A stretch of DNA of 64,000 nt from Hyphomicrobium_A sp963724945 (GTDB lineage: Bacteria > Pseudomonadota > Alphaproteobacteria > Rhizobiales > Hyphomicrobiaceae): NCBI GenBank assembly GCA_963724945.1, contig CAVRWL010000003.1, forward strand, positions 2,108,001 to 2,172,000. The letters run 5' to 3'. Position numbers and translations under genes: made by a program. This document shows, piece after piece, positions 63,856-64,000 of the stretch. Each line of letters opens with the position of its first letter. Position 1 is the first letter of the stretch. The notes below the pieces were generated by a model. The model saw nothing but the letters and a program-made list of their open reading frames with translations. It was not told where the DNA came from and did no database searches.

Positions 63856-64000
63856 GTGCAGCAAAACGACAAGCCCGTTCTCATCTACTCGACCTTTCCC
63901 ACCGCCGAGGCGGCCGAATCGATCGGCAGGGAGCTGATCGAGCGGCGTCTGGCGGCCTGCGTGAACGTCATTGCGGGCATGACGTCCCTCTATCGCTGGG
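63856..64000 (+). CDS. cutA: Divalent-cation tolerance protein CutA, truncated by window end
   Basis: The first 48 codons from a GTG at 63856 with GGAGG nine bases upstream; an ATG at 63814 is in frame but overlaps the nadK start. The sequence LIYSTFPTAEAAESIGRELI, RRLAACVNVIAGMTSLYRW is the conserved N-terminal half of CutA, a small trimeric metal-binding protein. The C-terminal half lies beyond the window. Confidence 0.88.
   Translation, partial: MQQNDKPVLIYSTFPTAEAAESIGRELIERRLAACVNVIAGMTSLYRW

Noticed and set aside
1..64000. CRISPR arrays, rRNA genes, riboswitches
   Set aside because: No evenly spaced direct repeats, no rRNA-like sequence and no recognised riboswitch core were seen in any intergenic stretch.

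Overview
The window is high-GC DNA from an alphaproteobacterium, most likely order Hyphomicrobiales (Rhizobiales). This rests on the style of the NAD kinase, MetC, CutA and TonB-receptor proteins, the ExoF/ExoY/Wzc-like exopolysaccharide (EPS) genes, and the Omp25/RopB-like porin. No genus can be named from sequence alone. No rRNA, intact tRNA or CRISPR array was seen.

Layout. (1) 0-0.35 kb: remains of IS3-family insertion sequences. (2) 0.67-10.6 kb: two convergent operons meeting at 4.83 kb. The plus operon has a GT2 glycosyltransferase, an SGNH-like protein, E1 alpha and beta of a 2-oxoacid dehydrogenase, and a stand-alone lipoyl protein. The minus operon has a HAD-UbiA prenyltransferase fusion, an SGNH hydrolase, a transglutaminase-like protein, a lysine-less lipoyl-like protein and a second SGNH-type protein. 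There is no E2 acyltransferase or E3 partner, so this looks like an uncharacterised acyl/glycan/prenyl modification island. (3) 10.9-14.5 kb: a membrane PQQ glucose dehydrogenase and an esterase. (4) 14.8-43.8 kb: a large EPS locus with a Wzx flippase, GT87, GT2 and GT4 glycosyltransferases, an ExoY-type initiating transferase, an ExoF-type export protein, a Wzc-like co-polymerase, ManC, a Wzy-like polymerase and a secreted glycosidase-DUF4214 protein. Embedded in it is an exosortase E/CPBP-protease fusion and its probable single small substrate, which carries a VPEID C-terminal sorting signal. (5) 44-47.4 kb: small hypothetical proteins and a TolC-family channel. (6) 47.4-54.3 kb: an IS3 OrfA fragment, a tRNA-Arg 3' fragment that could be an attachment site, two large TonB-dependent receptors, an AlpA-like DNA-binding protein with paired palindromes in front of it, and a DUF2946 protein. 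(7) 55-64 kb: conserved-looking backbone with MetC, an amino-acid ABC binding protein, a VWA/beta-sandwich repeat pair, a nitroreductase, a lytic-transglycosylase-like fragment, NAD kinase and the start of CutA.

About ten genes between 8.6 and 53.6 kb carry single-base frameshifts, several in short homopolymers, while flanking protein sequence stays well conserved. Uncorrected sequencing errors explain most of these better than gene decay. True decay is also present: a hydrolase paralogue that has lost its nucleophile serine, an inverted GT87 scrap, an IS1182-type scrap and a DUF4214 remnant, mostly between 21 and 26.5 kb.

How the genes fit together: ManC makes GDP-mannose, the ExoY-like enzyme starts the lipid-linked repeat unit, the GT2/GT4/GT87 enzymes extend it, Wzx flips it, the Wzy-like protein polymerises it, and the Wzc- and ExoF-like proteins control length and export. 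Exosortase E probably processes the VPEID protein at the membrane while EPS is made.
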